From Mesonia ostreae (GTDB taxonomy: Bacteria > Bacteroidota > Bacteroidia > Flavobacteriales > Flavobacteriaceae), in NCBI RefSeq assembly GCF_031845265.1, contig NZ_JAVRBG010000002.1, positions 62,001 through 126,000 on the forward strand: a DNA stretch of 64,000 nt, given 5' to 3'. The notes under the pieces were generated by a model. It did not search any database, was not told the DNA's origin, and saw nothing but the letters and a program-made list of their open reading frames with translations. The translations under genes and the position numbers were made by a program. Shown one piece after another: positions 16,403-24,614 of this stretch (positions are counted from its first letter, which is position 1; every line of letters starts with the position of its first letter).

Positions 16403-17839
16403 ATGAAATCAATATCTAGCTTTATTATTCTTTTTTTCTTGACATTTACTTTTCAAGCGCAAGAAAAAAAATGGACGTTAAAAGAGTGTGTTAAGCACGC
16501 TCTAGAAAATAATATTTCTATCCGTCAGTCTCAATTAGATCTTGAAATCTCAGAAATAGATAAAAAAGATGCTATTGGTAACTATTTACCGTCCATAAAT
16601 GCAAATGTTTCTAATTCTTGGAATACAGGTTTAACCCAGAATGTAACTACAGGGGTTTTACAAAATCAAACTACAAGGAATTTATCTGCGGGGGTTACGG
16701 TAGGGGTGAATATTTTTAACGGATTGAGTAATTTGAGACAATTACAGAGAGCAAAATTGTCTAGAATGGCTAGTATGTATTCTCTAGAAAAAATGGAGGA
16801 TGATATAACACTTTTTGTGGCGAATGCCTATTTAGAAGTGTTAGTTAATAAAGAAACTGCAAAAGTTTTAAAAGAACAAAACCAAGTAACACAAGAGCAA
16901 TTTACAAGAACACAAGACTTAGTAGATGCGGGAGTTTTACCACAAGGTGATTTGTTGGAAATTAAAGCTACTAATGCAGATGAAAATCAACAGATAATTA
17001 TTGCGGAAAATGCGGTAAGATTGTCGTTAATTAGTCTTGCACAAACATTGTTAATAGATGATTACGAAAGTTTTGATGTAGTAGATGAAACCTATGGTGT
17101 TCCAGTTAATGAAATTTTACAAAAGTCACCACAGCAAATTATTGAAAATGCAAGAAAAGAAAGATCAGAAATTAAAATTGCTGAATCTAATGTAGAATTG
17201 GCAGAGAAAGATGTTCAGATTGCTAAAAGTGGGTATTTACCAAGCTTAAGTGGATTTTTTAATTACAATACAAGAGAGTCCGGAGCAAATCGTTTTGGAC
17301 AGGGTGGAATAGATCCCAATTCACCTTCTCAAGTTATCGGTCAAGTTGAATCTACAGGAGAGGCGGTTGTAGCTCCAAATTTTGCTCTATCCACATTACC
17401 ACCTCTACCATTTTTTGAACAATTATATCTCAATGATGGTATTAGTTACGGACTTCAATTAAATGTTCCTATTTTAAATGGTTTTTCTACAAGAAATTCC
17501 GTTCAACGAAATAAAATAAATATTCAGAGAGCAGAATATCAATTAGAGCAAGCAAAACTAGATTTAGAATCGAATGTGTATCAAGCTTATGTAGATGCTC
17601 AAGGAGCGGCAGAAGCTTATCAAGCAGCAGAAGTTGCTGTAGAATCGCAAGAGCTGGCTTACGATTATGCAAAAGAACGCTATGATGTTGGACTAACAAA
17701 TGCTTTTGATTTTAGTCAGTCAAAATTTAGATTGTCAAATTCACAAAGTCAACTTATCAGAAATAAATACGATTATATTTTTAAATTAAAGGTTTTAGAG
17801 CTCTACTTTGGTGTAGACGCAAAAGATATTAAGTTATAA
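16403..17839 (+). CDS. TolC-family outer-membrane efflux protein
   Basis: With the start at ATG 16403 this is a 478-residue protein with a clean signal peptide ('FLTFTFQAQ', cleaved around residue 19). It has the two repeated helical halves of TolC: 'WTLKECVKHALENNISIRQSQLDLEI' near the N-terminus and the second half from about 255, ending with 'YDVGLTNAFDFSQSKFRLSNSQ', a TolC-family signature. Earlier in-frame starts (GTG 16331, ATG 16370) add residues that would bury the signal peptide. It provides the outer-membrane channel for the export system encoded around it. Only three bases separate it from the second adaptor gene. Confidence 0.93.
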   Translation: MKSISSFIILFFLTFTFQAQEKKWTLKECVKHALENNISIRQSQLDLEISEIDKKDAIGNYLPSINANVSNSWNTGLTQNVTTGVLQNQTTRNLSAGVTVGVNIFNGLSNLRQLQRAKLSRMASMYSLEKMEDDITLFVANAYLEVLVNKETAKVLKEQNQVTQEQFTRTQDLVDAGVLPQGDLLEIKATNADENQQIIIAENAVRLSLISLAQTLLIDDYESFDVVDETYGVPVNEILQKSPQQIIENARKERSEIKIAESNVELAEKDVQIAKSGYLPSLSGFFNYNTRESGANRFGQGGIDPNSPSQVIGQVESTGEAVVAPNFALSTLPPLPFFEQLYLNDGISYGLQLNVPILNGFSTRNSVQRNKINIQRAEYQLEQAKLDLESNVYQAYVDAQGAAEAYQAAEVAVESQELAYDYAKERYDVGLTNAFDFSQSKFRLSNSQSQLIRNKYDYIFKLKVLELYFGVDAKDIKL

Positions 17840-17841
17840 TT

Positions 17842-19134
17842 ATGAAAAAAAAGACACTTGTTATAATTGTTGCCTTAGTTGTAGCGGTTATTTTGTTATT
17901 GGTAGTTGGTAAAAAAAGCGGATGGTTTGGTAAAACTGGAAACTTTAAACAAGTTGAAATAACTGCCATTAATGAAATAGATATAACCGAAACGGTTTCG
18001 GCTACAGGGAAAATACAACCTGAAGTTGAGGTAAAGCTTTCTTCAGAAGTTTCGGGTGAAATTATTGAGTTACCAATCCAAGAAGGTCAAACCGTAGAAA
18101 AAGGAGACTTATTGGTCAAGATTAATCCAGATTTATACCAATCTAGCTTACAGCGATCTCAAGCAAGTTATCAAAATATACAAGCTTCTTTAGCGCAAAG
18201 TAAAGCGAGTTTAAAACAAGCAAAAGCCAACTATGACCGAAACAGAACTCTTTTTGATAAAGGGGTGATCTCAAAATCTGAATGGGATGCTATTGTTTCT
18301 GAGTATGAAATGGCTCAGGCTTCAAAAGAATCGGCGTATTACAATGTGCAAAGTGCCGCAGCTTCTGTAAATGAAGCCAAAGATAACTTGGGTAGAACTA
18401 CCATTTATGCGCCTATGTCTGGTACTATTTCAAAATTAGATGCAGAGTTGGGAGAACGAGTGGTGGGAACCCAACAAATGGCAGGAACAGAAATTTTACG
18501 TGTAGCCAATCTTGCAGAGATGGAAGTAGAGGTAGAAGTAAATGAAAATGATATTGTAAAAATCGCCATAGGAGATTCTGCTATCGTAGAGGTAGATGCT
18601 TATCTAGGAAAAGAGTTTCAAGGGGTGGTAACTGAAATATCCAACTCTGCCGCAGATAATTTAACGGCAGACCAAGTGACTAATTTTGACGTGAAAGTAA
18701 AGATTCTTAAAAAATCTTATCAGGACCTTACGGAAGGGAAACCAGAAAATTTCTCTCCTTTTAGACCGGGAATGACGGCTACGGTAGATATTATCACCAA
18801 TAAGAAGAAAGATATTATAGGAGTTCCTATTAGTGCGATTGTGATTAAAAACGATACCACTTCCGTAAAGAAAAATACCAATCAAAATGTAGAATCTAAA
18901 TCGGCTTCCAAAAGGACCAATACAGATGAAACTTTTGAATGTGTCTTTGTAAAGAATGGAGAAGAAGCTAGGTTACAAGTGGTAAAAACCGGTGTGCAAG
19001 ACGATACGAATATAGAAATCTCTGAAGGTTTAAAAGTAGGCGATGAGGTGATTATAGGTCCGTACAATACGGTTACCAAAAGTTTAAAAGCGGGAGATAA
19101 AATAGAAGTGAAAAGCAATTTAGAAGAGAAATAA
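17842..19134 (+). CDS. Periplasmic adaptor (membrane fusion) protein 2, MacA-like
   Basis: This 430-residue protein has an N-terminal anchor (about 5-25) and a lipoyl-like motif 'VEVKLSSEVSGEIIELPIQEGQTVEKGDLLVKI'-type segment at about 63-92. It also has a long Ala/Gln/Ser-rich coiled-coil hairpin (about 98-175, including 'RNRTLFDKGVISKSEWDAI') and a beta-barrel domain. It is a distinct paralogue of the adaptor two genes upstream and longer at its C-terminus. Two different adaptors with two permeases suggest a hetero-assembled pump, or two pumps sharing TolC. It is the last gene before tsaB, which starts two bases downstream. Confidence 0.9.
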   Translation: MKKKTLVIIVALVVAVILLLVVGKKSGWFGKTGNFKQVEITAINEIDITETVSATGKIQPEVEVKLSSEVSGEIIELPIQEGQTVEKGDLLVKINPDLYQSSLQRSQASYQNIQASLAQSKASLKQAKANYDRNRTLFDKGVISKSEWDAIVSEYEMAQASKESAYYNVQSAAASVNEAKDNLGRTTIYAPMSGTISKLDAELGERVVGTQQMAGTEILRVANLAEMEVEVEVNENDIVKIAIGDSAIVEVDAYLGKEFQGVVTEISNSAADNLTADQVTNFDVKVKILKKSYQDLTEGKPENFSPFRPGMTATVDIITNKKKDIIGVPISAIVIKNDTTSVKKNTNQNVESKSASKRTNTDETFECVFVKNGEEARLQVVKTGVQDDTNIEISEGLKVGDEVIIGPYNTVTKSLKAGDKIEVKSNLEEK

Positions 19135-19136
19135 TT

Positions 19137-19823
19137 TTGGCTTTAATATTAGTATTAGAAACGACTACCATCAATTGTTCTGTTGCCTTAGCAGAAGACG
19201 ATAAAGTAATTGCGATAAAAGAAGATAAAACTCCAGGCTATTCTCACGCAGAAAAACTTCACTTATTTATAGAGGCTGTCTTAAAAGAGGCCAAGAAAGA
19301 GCTGGCAGATTTGGATGCAGTAGCGGTAAGTAAAGGTCCCGGTTCTTATACGGGATTAAGAATAGGCGTTTCCGCAGCAAAAGGCTTGTGTTACGCGCTA
19401 AATATTCCGTTAATAGCGGTAAATACACTTACCTCTATCGCTCATCAATACAAGTCTCTAGACTTTAAGAATACTTATGTGATTCCTATCTTAGACGCAC
19501 GCAGAATGGAAGTCTATACTTCAGTTTTTGAGTTGAAAAATGGTGAGTTAATTCCAATTTCGAGTGTAGAAGCTAAACTCATTGATGAAAACTCGTATGC
19601 AGAATTTAATGGGAACAGACTTTTTGTAGGAGATGGAGTACAGAAAATTGAAGATACGATTCTAGACAAGGAGAATTCTATGTTTGTACAGAGCCTTCCT
19701 TCTACGAGAGAGATGGCAAAATTAGCTTATGACAAATACAAAATAAGCGACACTGAAGATGTCGCTTATTTTGAACCTTTTTATTTAAAAGATTTTGTGA
19801 TTCAGAAGAAAAAGAAAGCTTAA
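19137..19823 (+). CDS. tsaB: tRNA threonylcarbamoyladenosine biosynthesis protein TsaB
   Basis: This 228-residue ASKHA-fold protein pairs with TsaD and TsaE to make the t6A37 modification of ANN-decoding tRNAs. The N-terminus 'ILVLETTTINCSVALAE' and 'KGPGSYTGLRIGVSAAKGL' (about 66-84) are the TsaB signatures. The start is a TTG two bases after the adaptor stop codon, consistent with translational coupling; no ATG upstream of the conserved N-terminus is available in frame. It is convergent with, and overlaps by 4 bases, the minus-strand gene that follows. A perfect 12-bp hairpin lies inside its 3' coding end (19741-19771). Confidence 0.93.
   Translation: MALILVLETTTINCSVALAEDDKVIAIKEDKTPGYSHAEKLHLFIEAVLKEAKKELADLDAVAVSKGPGSYTGLRIGVSAAKGLCYALNIPLIAVNTLTSIAHQYKSLDFKNTYVIPILDARRMEVYTSVFELKNGELIPISSVEAKLIDENSYAEFNGNRLFVGDGVQKIEDTILDKENSMFVQSLPSTREMAKLAYDKYKISDTEDVAYFEPFYLKDFVIQKKKKA
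19741..19787. terminator. Terminator-like hairpin embedded in the 3' end of tsaB
   Basis: A perfect 12-bp stem (19741-19752 with 19760-19771) has a 7-base loop. The plus strand continues TTGAACCTTTTTATTT. On the minus strand the same hairpin is followed by TTTTGTATTTG and lies about 50 bases beyond the stop of the convergent gene. The two genes overlap at their stops, leaving no intergenic room, so this could serve both. Confidence 0.6.
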
Positions 19824-20587
19824 GAATTTTCCGTTACTTCATTGTAATACTTTGTAAGAGTGATTAGATCTTCCTCTTCATTACTTCTTCTAAATTTTAA
19901 TTTATTGTTTTTAATGTACTTTTCTAATTCTTTATTGTGATCTGGAAAAGCATCTGCAGCTCTTCTTTTGTGAGCTTCAATAGAGAAAAGCTCATTATTT
20001 ACAGAAATAAAATAATTTTCTTCATTTTTTAATCTAGGTTTTTTATCGCTACTCATAGGTGTATTAGATTTTTGACCAGGAGTAAATTTCTGACTGATTC
20101 TTTTTAATACTTGTGCGTCATCATTTTCATTTAAAACAACAAGGTAACCATTATTGGCTTTGTTAATGAAGATAGGAAGCTGATTAATAAAAGTAAATTT
20201 TGTACCATCTATCACAATATCATACTTTGGATTTCTTTCCATAATTAAAGTTTCCTCTTCTTGTGGAGATTTTTTGGCTTCGAAAGTATCATCATATATT
20301 CTATATCTTAGATAGACAGAGATTACTTGCCCGGTTTCTTTATCAATCACTTCTCCTTTCTTAAATTCATCATCATAATACATAGAACCAATAACGTTCG
20401 TATTTTCTATCTTTTGACCATTTTTAATGAAGTAATTGGTATTATTTTTAATATTGTTATTAAAATTATCAACAGTAGATATCATTTGCTGAAACTGAGA
20501 TATGCTTGAAGGAGCAATGGCAGGAGATCTTTGCGCAAATGAAAATGTAACGGTTAATACAGCTAATAAAAGGGTAATACGTTTCAT
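19820..20587 (-). CDS. Secreted protein of unknown function, tandem paralogue A
   Basis: This 255-residue protein has a signal peptide (about 1-18, ending SFA-Q). I do not recognise the family. The body is mixed charged/aromatic with no membrane helix or cysteine motif. Conserved blocks shared with the next upstream gene are 'NNTNYFIKNGQKIENTNVIGSMY', 'RYRIYDDTFEAKK', 'ETLIMER', 'INQLPIFINKANNGYLVV', 'VLKRISQKFTPGQK' and 'DAFPDHNKELEKYIKNNKLKF'. The protein is probably periplasmic or surface-exposed. Its stop codon overlaps that of tsaB on the opposite strand. The gap to the paralogue is 87 bases and A/T-rich, so the two are likely co-transcribed. Confidence 0.75.
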   Translation of the reverse strand: MKRITLLLAVLTVTFSFAQRSPAIAPSSISQFQQMISTVDNFNNNIKNNTNYFIKNGQKIENTNVIGSMYYDDEFKKGEVIDKETGQVISVYLRYRIYDDTFEAKKSPQEEETLIMERNPKYDIVIDGTKFTFINQLPIFINKANNGYLVVLNENDDAQVLKRISQKFTPGQKSNTPMSSDKKPRLKNEENYFISVNNELFSIEAHKRRAADAFPDHNKELEKYIKNNKLKFRRSNEEEDLITLTKYYNEVTENS

Positions 20588-20674
20588 ATATTTAATTTAA
20601 AATTTGGATTTGTAATTTACAAAAAAATTGTATTCTGAACACAAAGTACAATTTTTATTCCAAATTCTTAATTA

Positions 20675-21469
20675 TTATAAATTTCCGTAATAATTAACCA
20701 GTTTATTTAAATCTTCATCTCTAGAACTCTCTTTAAATTTTAGATTATCCTTCTTAATAAATTGCTTTAATTCTTTTTGATGATCAGGAAACGCTTTATA
20801 TGCTTTTCTTTTATGAGGCTCTATTTCGGTAAGTTTATTATCAATAGCAATAAAGTAATTTTCATTATTTAAAAGTCTAGGTTTTTTATTACTCTCCATA
20901 GCAGATCTTGCCTTTTGACCAGGAACATATTTTTGGCTTATTCTTTTAACTAAAGAGACCTTATCATTTTCAGCCATCACCAAAACGTAACCATTATTAG
21001 CTTCATTAATAAATACAGGTAATTTATTGATAAAAACGAAATGACGATCATCATATTTAACATCAAATTGGTTTGATCTTTCCATAATAAGGGTGTTCTC
21101 GTCCTCCGCGGCTTTTCTAGCTTCAAAAGAATCATCAAAAATTCTATACCTCACAAATAAGTTAATGACTTCCCCAGTCTTTTTATAAATAACTTTCGCT
21201 TTTTTAAAATTACTTGAAAGATACATATCACCAATTACATTTATATTTTCAACTTTCTCTCCTTTTTTGTTAATAAAAAAGTTGGTGTTGTTTTTTAGAT
21301 TGTTATTAAAGTCATCGATTTTATTGAGAGCTTTGTCCCAATCAGTTTGTTTCGTAATAAGGGCTGATCCTTCAGGGATTACTATAGGTTCTTGACTAAA
21401 ATTTAATAATTGAGCAAAACTTGGAGTACTTAACAAGATAATCATTAATAAAAAGAGTAATTTTTTCAT
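20675..21469 (-). CDS. Secreted protein of unknown function, tandem paralogue B
   Basis: With the start at the ATG read from 21469, this 264-residue protein has a typical signal peptide (MKKLLFLLMIILL...SFA-Q); the frame can be opened 19 codons earlier, but that adds residues unlike a signal sequence. About half of its residues match the downstream neighbour by eye, including 'NFKKAKVIYKKTGEVI', 'RYRIFDDSFEARK', 'TLIMERS', 'INKLPVFINEANNGYV', 'VKRISQKYVPGQKA', 'KKPRLLNNENYFIAIDNKL' and 'KAFPDHQKELKQFIKKDNLKF'. The pair clearly arose by tandem duplication. Function is unknown to me. Confidence 0.75.
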   Translation of the reverse strand: MKKLLFLLMIILLSTPSFAQLLNFSQEPIVIPEGSALITKQTDWDKALNKIDDFNNNLKNNTNFFINKKGEKVENINVIGDMYLSSNFKKAKVIYKKTGEVINLFVRYRIFDDSFEARKAAEDENTLIMERSNQFDVKYDDRHFVFINKLPVFINEANNGYVLVMAENDKVSLVKRISQKYVPGQKARSAMESNKKPRLLNNENYFIAIDNKLTEIEPHKRKAYKAFPDHQKELKQFIKKDNLKFKESSRDEDLNKLVNYYGNL

Positions 21470-21510
21470 GATAATAGTTTTTAGTTCATACGTGATATTG
21501 TTAAAAATAC

Positions 21511-21544
21511 TAAAAAAAAACGCCAAACTATTAATTTGGCGTTT
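21511..21544 (-). terminator. Rho-independent terminator after the MscS gene
   Basis: Stem AAACGCCAAA / TTTGGCGTTT (21518-21527 with 21535-21544). Read on the minus strand, it is followed by a run of T residues (the A tract 21512-21520 on plus). It lies 18 bases after the mscS stop and separates it from the unknown paralogue pair. Confidence 0.85.
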
Positions 21545-21562
21545 AATATTTAATAAAAAGGT

Positions 21563-22387
21563 TTAATCCTTAATAATATGAATATCTCTTTGTGGGTAAG
21601 GGATGCCAATTCCCGCGGCATCTAACCTTACTTTAGCCTCTTCAATAGTATACCAGTGACATCCCCAGAAAACATCATTATAGGCCATAAACCTAAGTGA
21701 TAGATTTACAGAATTATCTGCAAGCTCAGTCACCACTACTTGCGGAGCAGGATCTTTATGAATATCTTCTTGCTCTGTCATCAAGTTCATTAAGATGTCT
21801 TTTGCTTCCTTAATATTTGCATCATAAGAAATTCCAATGCTAATCGCATCTTTTCGTTTTCCTTCCACGGTATAATTAACAATATTATCATTAGATAATT
21901 TACCATTGGGCACTACCGCCAATTGGTTTCCAAAAGTATTAATGTGGGTGTAAAAAATAGAAATTTCTTTTACACTACCAGAAACTCCTTGAGCTTCAAT
22001 CCAATCTCCAATTTTAAATGGTTTTAAAATGATAATGAGTACACCTCCCGCAAAATTGGCTAAAGAACCTTGCAAGGCTAAACCTACCGCCAAACCAGCA
22101 GCACCAATTATAGCTACTAAACTTGTAGTTTCTATTCCTAACTGAGTGATGGCAGTAATAACTACCAAAATCTTTAGAACCCAACCTAATATATTAAGAA
22201 TAAAATTTTCTAGAGCAAGATCATAGTCTCTACTCTTAAAAAACTTGGCTACATAGCGTACAACCAATTTTGCTAGCCACCATCCAATCACAAAAATGGC
22301 AATAGCAGCCACTAAATTAGGTAAAAAGTCAATTAGCTTTTGACCATATTCTTTTGCGTAATACTCAACATTGTTTAACTTATCCAT
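21563..22387 (-). CDS. Small-conductance mechanosensitive channel (MscS family)
   Basis: This 274-residue protein has three N-terminal membrane helices (about 17-40, 62-82, 86-112). The pore-lining third helix carries the Gly/Ala pattern 'GAAGLAVGLALQGSLANFAGG', followed by 'KPFKIGDWIE' at the start of the beta-domain, both MscS hallmarks. The C-terminal alpha/beta domain ends 'IPYPQRDIHII'. The length matches the minimal MscS (about 286 residues in E. coli). It opens on hypo-osmotic shock to release solutes. It is followed by its own terminator, and the upstream gene is 76 bases away. Confidence 0.95.
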   Translation of the reverse strand: MDKLNNVEYYAKEYGQKLIDFLPNLVAAIAIFVIGWWLAKLVVRYVAKFFKSRDYDLALENFILNILGWVLKILVVITAITQLGIETTSLVAIIGAAGLAVGLALQGSLANFAGGVLIIILKPFKIGDWIEAQGVSGSVKEISIFYTHINTFGNQLAVVPNGKLSNDNIVNYTVEGKRKDAISIGISYDANIKEAKDILMNLMTEQEDIHKDPAPQVVVTELADNSVNLSLRFMAYNDVFWGCHWYTIEEAKVRLDAAGIGIPYPQRDIHIIKD

Positions 22388-22463
22388 GTTATATATTTTT
22401 AAAGCCGATAATAATTAGTTTTTTTATCTATAAAAACTTTTCGTTGTTTAAGTTTTGTTAAAC

Positions 22464-24485
22464 TTACTTGAATAAAATCTGATGAAGAATTTCTATATTC
22501 TCTTTGGTTGGTTTTTGGCAAGATAGTTCTTTACATAAAAACATATATTTATTTTCATCGCTTTCGCGGAAGTCTTTCTGGGTAAGATGAAAAGGCATTT
22601 TAGGACTTAATAGTACATTGGGAAGATACCTCTCTAAAAAGTAGGATTTGTTCTTGTGGCATGCTTCTCCAAAACTAAGGCTATAATAAGGGTGCGTATA
22701 GTTGAGGTAGGTATTCATCCATTCGCTATAATTGGATGGAGTGCTACTAAAAGAATCTGCGTAAGTATGAAGCATTTTTTTCACGATATCGGAATATTCT
22801 TCTGTGTTGCTTAGTTTTCCCATCATAAAAAGATTATTGCACATGACGGCATTAGAACTAGGAATCACATTGTCATGTACTTCAAAAAGACGGGTAAATA
22901 AATAGGTGTTCTCTCTAGAAGATAAATGAAATAAAGTTTTTTCTTCATTAAAAAATTCCGCGAAAGCGATATCTGTTAACTGCTCTGCTTTTGTAAGCCA
23001 AGTTTTTCCAAAAGTCACTTGGTAGATTTGTAAATAAGCTTTAATTAAAAAAGCATAATCCTCTAAAGTCCCTAAAATTTGCTTTTCACCATTCACAAAA
23101 TTCTTAAATAATTTTCTGTCGAATAATTTTTCCCAGATCGCGTTAGCAGTTTTTAATGCCAAGTTTAGGTAATATTTGTTTGAGGTAGCTTCATAATAAT
23201 CTATGAACGAAGAAATTGTAAGCGCGTTCCAGCTGGTTAAGCACTTGTGATCTAAAAGCGGTAACGGTCGTTTCAATCTTTCTTGGTGCAAGATTTGAAG
23301 ACAATTCTCTTCTTTTTGCTTTAGTTGTTCTTGGGTTAAATTATATTTATCTAAAAGCTCTTTGGAATCTTCGGTTTTGAAAAGTATATACCTTCCATTT
23401 TCCCAATATCCTTTATGATCGATATTGTAAAGCTCTGAAAATAAGTCAAAATCCTCCTTTAAAAGTTTTTGCAGTTGCGATTTTGTCCAAGTATAATAGG
23501 CGCCTTCTTCTTGATCTCCCTTTTCATTAAGACTATCGGCGTCATAAGAAGCGTAAAATAAGCCTTCAGGGTTTCCTAATTTTTTCTCTATGAACCACAA
23601 TGTTTTCTTAGCTGTATCTTTAAACAAGTCTTCCTTAAAAACTTGATAAGCTTTCGCGTACAAAGAAGCTAGTTGTGCGTTATCGTAAAGCATTTTTTCA
23701 AAATGGGGAATGTGCCATTTGTCATCTACTGTATACCGAGAAAAGCCACTGCCCACGGCATCGTTAATTCCGCCTTGAGCGATTTTAGTGAGGGTAAACT
23801 TTACATAGTTTAAAACATTCTCATTGTTTTCCTGAAAGCCATAACGCAATAAATACTGCAATTGATTAGGCATCATGAATTTGGGTGCATTTTTATCTCC
23901 GCCATAAGTCCAATCAAAATTTTGCGACCATTTATTTACGGCTTCTTTTAGGATTTCTTTTTTAAAACCCTTGTTTTCAGGCTTTTCTATGAGTTGGGTA
24001 GAAAGAATACCTTGCTCCAGTTTTTCGGCATACTCTTCCATCTTTGCGGGATCTTTTTGATATATATCCTTTAATTGATACAAAGCACTCAGCCATTGTT
24101 TTTCGGGTACATAAGTAGCTCCCCAAATTGGTTTTCCGTTAGGCAAGGCAATAATATTAAGCGGCCAGCCTCCCTGTCTGGTCATAATTTGCAAAGCGAG
24201 CATATAGATTTGATCTACATCTGGATGTTCTTCTCTATCTACCTTTATAGAGATAAAGTTGTCGTTCATCATATGGGCGACATTTTGCTTTTCGAAAACT
24301 TCTTTTTCCATTACGTGGCACCAATGGCAAGCGGTGTACCCTATACTAATTATAAGAAGCTTGTCTTGTTTTTGGGCTTCTTGTAAAGAATCTTCTTCCC
24401 AAACTTGCCAATGAATAGGATTGTTGGCGTGTTGTAATAGATAAGGACTCGATTGGTTCTTAAGATTATTTTGCGCAAAAGTCAT
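22464..24485 (-). CDS. Thioredoxin domain-containing DUF255 protein (YyaL/SPATA20-like)
   Basis: This 673-residue protein has an N-terminal thioredoxin-like DUF255 domain with 'ACHWCHVME' (Cys53, Cys56) and 'FISIKVDREEHPDVDQIYM'. It is followed by a long helical (alpha/alpha)6-barrel-like region with 'DAVGSGFSRYTVDDKWHIPHFEKMLYDNAQL' and 'YASYDADSLNEKGDQEEGAYYTW', typical of the YyaL/SPATA20 family. The family is conserved from bacteria to humans, but its reaction is not established; the barrel resembles N-acylglucosamine epimerases. No clear signal peptide, so probably cytoplasmic. Two exact copies and one partial copy of the 12-base GCTTTCGCGGAA repeat lie inside this gene. Confidence 0.9.
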   Translation of the reverse strand: MTFAQNNLKNQSSPYLLQHANNPIHWQVWEEDSLQEAQKQDKLLIISIGYTACHWCHVMEKEVFEKQNVAHMMNDNFISIKVDREEHPDVDQIYMLALQIMTRQGGWPLNIIALPNGKPIWGATYVPEKQWLSALYQLKDIYQKDPAKMEEYAEKLEQGILSTQLIEKPENKGFKKEILKEAVNKWSQNFDWTYGGDKNAPKFMMPNQLQYLLRYGFQENNENVLNYVKFTLTKIAQGGINDAVGSGFSRYTVDDKWHIPHFEKMLYDNAQLASLYAKAYQVFKEDLFKDTAKKTLWFIEKKLGNPEGLFYASYDADSLNEKGDQEEGAYYTWTKSQLQKLLKEDFDLFSELYNIDHKGYWENGRYILFKTEDSKELLDKYNLTQEQLKQKEENCLQILHQERLKRPLPLLDHKCLTSWNALTISSFIDYYEATSNKYYLNLALKTANAIWEKLFDRKLFKNFVNGEKQILGTLEDYAFLIKAYLQIYQVTFGKTWLTKAEQLTDIAFAEFFNEEKTLFHLSSRENTYLFTRLFEVHDNVIPSSNAVMCNNLFMMGKLSNTEEYSDIVKKMLHTYADSFSSTPSNYSEWMNTYLNYTHPYYSLSFGEACHKNKSYFLERYLPNVLLSPKMPFHLTQKDFRESDENKYMFLCKELSCQKPTKENIEILHQILFK
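22560..22571 (-). repeat. 12-base near-palindrome, copy 3
   Basis: GCTTTCGCGGAA on plus; the gene-sense (minus) strand reads TTCCGCGAAAGC in frame F-R-E-S. It is near the 3' end of the DUF255 gene. Confidence 0.7.
22956..22967 (+). repeat. 12-base near-palindrome, copy 4
   Basis: TTCCGCGAAAGC on plus; the gene-sense (minus) strand reads GCTTTCGCGGAA in frame A-F-A-E. This is the opposite orientation and a different reading frame from copy 3 in the same gene. A partial copy (GCTTTCGCG) lies at 23650-23658. Confidence 0.7.
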
Positions 24486-24614
24486 TTGGTTGTATTATTT
24501 TAGTTTTTTGTTATTGAAGTTTTATTCTTGAAAGTTAATGTTTTGATAACAATAAAAATAAGATAAAGAAATAGGAAATATACACTTTTGCAGCTTCAGA
24601 TTTAATTCTTTTTT

